A model generated the notes under the pieces. The model worked only from the letters and a program-made list of their open reading frames with translations, was not told the origin of the DNA and searched no databases. Shown piece after piece: positions 59,081 through 64,000 of a stretch of 64,000 bases of DNA. The stretch lies in contig JABMCL010003054.1 of NCBI GenBank assembly GCA_018857735.1, positions 472,501-536,500 of the forward strand, read 5' to 3'. Every line of letters begins with the position of its first letter. The first letter of the stretch is position 1. The stretch comes from Alviniconcha marisindica (Eukaryota; Mollusca; Gastropoda; Provannidae). The position numbers and the translations under genes are program-made.

Positions 59081-59402
59081 GAGCCGGTTTGGCCTAGCGG
59101 TAAGGCGTTAGGCTGGTAAGCGGAAGGACCTCGGTTCGATACCGCTTCGGCTCTCCTTTCTCTTCAAAAAGGTTGTGGTTTGTGGACACTGTCTTGTGAC
59201 TTTGTCCATCACTTCCTACTGAAACATTAAAATGGCTCTCATCGCTGCCCATCTTAATGCAGAAGTCATTCTGGTGGTGACAGTGTAGCGATAGGTATAT
59301 AATCTCCCTCTCCCCCCACCTTCATACCCCCTTCCCCCCTTCTCCCCGTCCCTAATAAGCCGTACGGCGGTTTCTGTGGACGTTAAGCACCATGTTTACT
59401 TT
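59081..59402 (+). mobile_element. SINE family A, most complete copy
   Basis: Head GAGCCGGTTTGGCCTAGCGG (A-box) and ACCTCGGTTCGATACCGC (B-box), body with AATGGCTCTCATCGCTGCCC, then TATATAATCTCCCTCTCCCC, tail TTTCTGTGGACGTTAAGCAC and CATGTTTACTTTC. Best reference for the family. Confidence 0.9.
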
Positions 59403-59685
59403 CAGCGCTTTGGATATTATTAAAACAACAAAAGGTAGGTGATCTAAACATTATAAAGTCAGTAAAACTATTATTACACTTGATCGTGTCCATGGCCGGT
59501 GAAGCCGCGGAGCTGTCTGCAGGTCAAGTTGTGCTGCACTGAGACTGTGGCCTAGTCAACAGAATGAAAGGGCTGCGGTAGGCTGAACTGAGGTGTAGTT
59601 AGAGGTTCTGTCAAAGCCCGGCTTTCGCCGGTTCTGTTCAGAGACTGTACTGACGTGTCGGAGAATTGCGCGTCGCACTGTCCCG

Positions 59686-59691
<6 letters not shown>

Positions 59692-59736
<45 letters not shown>

Positions 59737-60195
59737 TGCTGAGGACATAAACCAGTAGCCTACTGTCTATAGCATACTGAGTACTAAACGCGTGCTGAGT
59801 ACAAAAACCAGGAGCCCGGCTACTGTCTATACGTGACAAACAATGCTGAGGACCAGACTCAGTAGCCTACTGTCTGCTGAGTACATAAACCAGTAGCCTC
59901 AGTACTGTCTATACCATGCTGAGTACATAAACCAGTAGCCTCTAGTACTGTCTATAGCCGGCGTGCTGAGCCTACATATGAACCAGTAGTCTACTGTCTG
60001 TAGCGTGCTGAGTACATATGAACCAGTAGCCTACTGTCTATAGCGTGCTGAGTACATAAACCAGTAGCCTATTGTCATTAAACCAGTAGTTTACTGTCTA
60101 TAGCGTGCTGAGTACAGAACCAGTAGCATATACTATCCATATCATACTGAGTACTAGAACCAGTAGCCTATACCGTCTATAGCCAGCTGAGTACA
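59692..60195. repeat. (AT)n followed by a degenerate ~40-50-bp minisatellite
   Basis: (AT)n at 59692-59733. Then about 11 irregular units with TGCTGAGTACATAAACCAGT, AGCCTACTGTCTATAGC. Confidence 0.85.
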
Positions 60196-60366
60196 GGAAC
60201 AAAGACCGCGAAATCCTCCTTAAATCCTTTAGTTTAAACAGTTTTATTCAGTAACGAAAGCATACCAGCATACACCTTGAGCGTCAAACAAGTAAATTTA
60301 TAAGAGACGCTCTAAATAGCAAACATATGATGCAGTGGGTAGGCTAACATTGTAACAATATATTTT

Positions 60367-60369
<3 letters not shown>

Positions 60370-60442
<73 letters not shown>
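60370..60442. repeat. (GA)n microsatellite
   Basis: About 36 GA dimers. Confidence 0.97.
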
Positions 60443-60445
<3 letters not shown>

Positions 60446-60793
60446 GGTGGGGAAGGAATGGGAGGTGAGAAGGGGAAAGGGAAGGAGTGTGGACCCAGAC
60501 AGAGAGGAAGCATAGCGTTTTGTTACGGTTCGGTCGCGACTCGGTTTACAACACCAAAGCGGTTTGTGCGAACGATGAATTCGTGAACTGTTAAGAATAT
60601 TGCCGAATTTGTCTCTGAGGGGAGATTTGGGTCACCGCTCAGTAACGCGGCTATTAGTGGTAATGTAATGCGGGGGGAGGTGTCTGAATCAGGTGTAGTC
60701 ACGTACTTTAGTCACCGGAAACCGCTCACAGTATATTGCGGTTGCTGTTTTATCCTTGTTTGTTTGTTTGTTGTTGTTGGTTTATTTGTTTGT

Positions 60794-60797
<4 letters not shown>
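60443..60797 (+). other. Intron sequence
   Basis: Nothing recognised. Confidence 0.4.
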
Positions 60798-60889
<92 letters not shown>

Positions 60890-60978
60890 GCTAGACAGTG
60901 GCGTTGTTCCTACAAGGACTGTTTTCTCTCAGTCTCTGTCTCTCAGGGAAGACAGAGGTGCTGGTCCTACAAGGATTG

Positions 60979-61032
<54 letters not shown>

Positions 61033-61083
61033 CTTCTCTCTCTCTCTCTCACTAAGATAGTGGTGCTGGACGTACAAAGATTG

Positions 61084-61175
<92 letters not shown>

Positions 61176-61208
61176 GGCAAGACAGTGGTCTGTCCTACAA
61201 GGATTGCT

Positions 61209-61239
<31 letters not shown>

Positions 61240-61438
61240 TCTTCTCCATCTTCTCTTCTCTCTCCTCTCTCTCTCTCAGGCAAGACAGTGGTGCTGGTCC
61301 TACAAGGATTGCTTTCTCTCTCTGTCTCAAAGGCAAGACAGTGGTGCTGGTCCTACAAGGGTTGCTTTCTCTCTCTGTCTCAAAGGCAAGACAGTGGTGC
61401 TGGTCCTACAAGGGTTGCTTTCTCTCTCTGTCTCAAAG
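60798..61438 (+). repeat. (CT)n block with repeated acceptor-plus-Walker A-lysine units
   Basis: Within long (CT)n lie copies of the start of the next exon, each preceded by an AG: near 60894, 60944, 61051, 61174, 61280, 61333 and 61386, besides the exon itself at 61439. The last four are exactly 53 bp apart and share GCAAGACAGTGGTGCTGGTC, CTACAAGG and TCTCTCTGTCTCAA. The older ones are mutated (GCTAGACAG, GGAAGACAGAGG, ATAGTGGTGC). Each unit has a polypyrimidine tract and an acceptor. Confidence 0.9.
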
Positions 61439-61736
61439 GCAAGACAGTGGTGCTGGTCCTACAAGGACTGAGATGGCTACTCCAAGGCCACGACGTCCAC
61501 GTCGTCAGCACGCGCTCTGCGACCCTGGCTTCCTCCGTCATGATCCAACACCAGCTGCAGATGACGCTGAAGGCCGACGGCAAGGCACACCGGGATGCAG
61601 GCTCTGTGCGCCTCCATCGATACGATCTCTACGTCAGTGAGGCGGACGTCGATGCGGCAGTGAGGGCTCTGACGGCAGCGGTGAAGGAGGGCCACCTGCA
61701 CGTCATTGTGGATGAGGCGTCGTTTGAGAACAGTTG
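61439..61736 (+). CDS. P-loop ATPase exon: Walker A lysine to Walker B
   Basis: Acceptor CTCAAAG|GCAAGACAG. The previous exon's last G plus GC complete Gly, giving GPPGTG|KTVVLVLQG. Helix LRWLLQGHD, strand VHVVSTRSATLASSVMIQHQ and, near the end, HLHVIVDEASFE form a Walker B of DExx type, as in superfamily-1 helicases. The frame reaches TAG at 61738. A donor at TTG|GTAGTA (61737) would leave phase 2, which does not fit the start seen for the next exon. Either a small exon was missed, or this copy is damaged here. Upstream repeats offer in-frame alternative acceptors (see findings). Confidence 0.75.
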
Positions 61737-61744
61737 GTAGTAAC

Positions 61745-62840
61745 GTGTGTGGGAGGATAGGGGGGGGGGGGGCGTGTGTAGGAGGTTGGGGGAGGGGCGT
61801 GTGTGTGTATGGGGGGAGGGACGCGTGGGGGGGGGGGGCGTGTGTAGGTTAGGGGAGGGACGTCTGGGAGTGGGGGGGGTGGGGAGGGGGGGGACGTGTG
61901 TGGGAGGTGGGGGGGGGGGGGACGTGTGTGGGGTGGGGGGGACGTGTGGGCGGTGGGGGTGGGGGGGGACGTGGTGAGGGGGGTGAGGGGGGGAGGTGGG
62001 GGGGACGTGTGTGGGAGGTGGGGGGACGTGTGTGGAGGTGGGGGGGCGTGTGAGAGGGACGAGTGGGGGTGGGGGGACGTGTGTGGAGGTGGGGTGGGGG
62101 GGACGTGTGTGGAGTGGGTGGGGGGGGACGTGTGGGGGTGGGGGTGGGGGGACGTACGTGGGGGGGGACGTGTGGGTAGGTGGGGGGGGGGGGAGACGGT
62201 GGGGGGGGGGGGACGTGTGTAGGAGGTGGGGGGGGGGGACGTGTGTAGGATGTGGGGGTGGGAGGGGACGTGTGGGATGTGAGGGTGGGAGGGGCTGTGG
62301 GGGGGGGGGACGGTGTGGAGGTGGGGGTGGGAGGGCGTGCGTGGAGGTCGGGTGGGGGGGGCGCGTGTGGAGGGTGGTGTGGGGGGAGAGCGTGTGTAGA
62401 GGTGGGGTGTGGGGACGTGGGGGTGGTCGGGGGGGGGGGCGTGTGTAGGAGGTGGTGGGGGGAGGGACGGAGGTGGGGTGGGGGGGACGTGTGTGAGTGG
62501 GGGGGGGGGACGTGCGTGAAGGGGGAAGGGGACGTGAGGAGGTGGGATGTGGGGGAGGGACGTATGTAGGAGGTGGGGGCGTGGTGGGGGAGGGGGAGGG
62601 ACGTGTGTGGGGGAGGGGGGAGGGACGTATGTAGGAGGTGTGGTGGGTGGAGGGACGTGTGTGGGAGTGGGGGGGGGGGACGTGTGTAGGAGGTGGAGGG
62701 AGGGACGTGTGGGGGTGGTTGTGGGGGGAGATATGTGTGTAGGAGGTGGGGGGAGGGACGTGTGTAGGGGTGGTGGGTACGTGTGTAGGAGGTGGGGGGG
62801 GGGGGGGTGTGTGTGGTTGGGGGGGGGGTGTAGTGTAGGG
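61745..62840 (+). repeat. 1.1-kb G-rich minisatellite
   Basis: Irregular repeats of GGGGGGACGTGTGTGGAGGTGGG type, nearly free of C on the plus strand except in CGTG. Long glycine/valine/cysteine open frames here are artefacts. Many runs of four or more G favour G-quadruplex formation in the sense transcript. Confidence 0.9.
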
Positions 62841-62859
62841 GTGAACTTTCAGAACTCGG

Positions 62860-63011
62860 GATCCGTGTGAAAGTCGAGGTGGCCGCCCTGGGCTCCCCTA
62901 TCCCTAACAGTCCTCACGGTCACTCTGGACGTATTATACAAAAAAGCTACGCTGAACCTGAACTGGCCTGTCTTGTCCCTAATACCTCATCCGACATCCG
63001 AGGACATTAAG
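62860..63011 (-). repeat. Interspersed-repeat fragment touching the next exon
   Basis: 62868-62915 (GAAAGTCGAGGTGGCCGCCC, TGGGCTCCCCTATCCC) is the reverse of the block at 35875 and 2805. 62970-63011 (TTGTCCCTAATACCTCATCC, GACATCCGAGGACATTAAG) matches the repeat near 2690 (reverse) and 57970. Its final AAG directly precedes the open coding stretch. Confidence 0.6.
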
Positions 63012-63414
63012 AATCAGAGACCCAACTGGCCAACGTCCATTCTGTGCAACAGGAGGGCGGGACCCCGCGTGCGGAGGCTGGTCAAGGAGCTGGCTGACCG
63101 CGTGCCGGAACTCCACCTGTGGGCCGCGGGGCTGACCCGCAGCGATGAAGACATACCTCCCGAACTGCTTCCGGAGCCGTTGGACACGCCCCTTCGCTCC
63201 GCCCCCGTCATACAGCGGGAGGTGGCCAAGGGGTTCCGCCAGTTCCAGGTCAACGACTACGGGGACAGCGGCATTCCCGCCCCTGGGGACGGGCCGAACG
63301 TCGTACGGCTGAGTCACGCTGGGGCCGGTCACGAAGGGAGGTGGCCCGTCAGTTGCGCCAGGTGTGGTCACGATGTGGCCGCAGAGCTGCGCCGTCTGGG
63401 CGTGGGCGCTCAGG
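63012..63414 (+). CDS. Helicase-like downstream exon (after Walker B)
   Basis: Open from about 63012 to the donor CAGG|GTGAGT (63415). It codes NQRPNWPTSILCNRRAGPR, then RVPELHLWAAGLTRSDED, PLRSAPVIQREV, GPNVVRLSHAGAGHEGRWP and SCARCGHDVAAELRRLGVG. LWAA followed by an arginine-containing PLRSAP strand suits the motif III-IV region of a superfamily-1-like ATPase. The C-x2-C is unusual. The only AGs near the start (63002, 63011, 63017) give phase 0, and the flank is a mobile-repeat fragment. The 5' border may therefore be truncated or newly formed. High GC and absence of stops support a coding origin. Confidence 0.6.

Positions 63415-64000
<586 letters not shown>

Noticed and set aside
61747..62870. 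Glycine-rich open frames up to 150 codons
   Set aside because: G-rich minisatellite; all three forward frames are open in places, so this is composition.

Overview
The window looks like nuclear DNA of an animal, most likely a marine gastropod or other mollusc. The reasons are very dense simple repeats and minisatellites, several tRNA-headed SINE copies sharing a mollusc-like tail, spliced protein-coding exons with GT/AG borders, THAP-domain transposon relics, and no sign of prokaryotic gene organisation. The organism call is an inference; no single gene proves it.

Layout. 1-8 kb: an 81-bp satellite, two SINE families, a decayed THAP-domain DNA transposon, a small element built of ~20-bp-spaced palindromes, and a MITE family with 13-bp terminal inverted repeats and 9-bp target duplications. 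8.1-16.2 kb: three head-to-tail copies of a ~2.8-kb block carrying 110-bp repeats. 16-31 kb: further degenerate copies with ~58-bp and 87-bp arrays. 31-42 kb: microsatellites, a second THAP relic, SINEs, foldback elements and one orphan exon-like piece. 42.5-63.4 kb: a plus-strand split gene running off the right edge.

Main gene. Exons at 48776-49540, 52106-52308, 53292-53479 and 61439-61736 join with matching splice phases. A candidate first exon (42486-42599) and a downstream exon (63012-63414) are less certain. The exons encode a PD-(D/E)XK/NERD-like nuclease fold (D...ExK) followed by a P-loop ATPase of superfamily-1 helicase type. Walker A GPPGTGKT is split by an intron, and Walker B is IVDEA. 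The 110-bp, 58-bp and 87-bp repeats of the 8-30 kb region are recognisably derived from the nuclease-fold exon, and a copy of the Walker A-side exon lies at 16.2 kb. The left half of the window is therefore a graveyard of amplified fragments of this gene family. Minisatellites also abut or contain most splice borders of the intact copy.

A second, apparently unbroken gene can be assembled on the minus strand inside the large third intron (57596 down to about 55200). It has four or five small phase-compatible exons, about 167-196 residues depending on the 3' choice, and a product I do not recognise.
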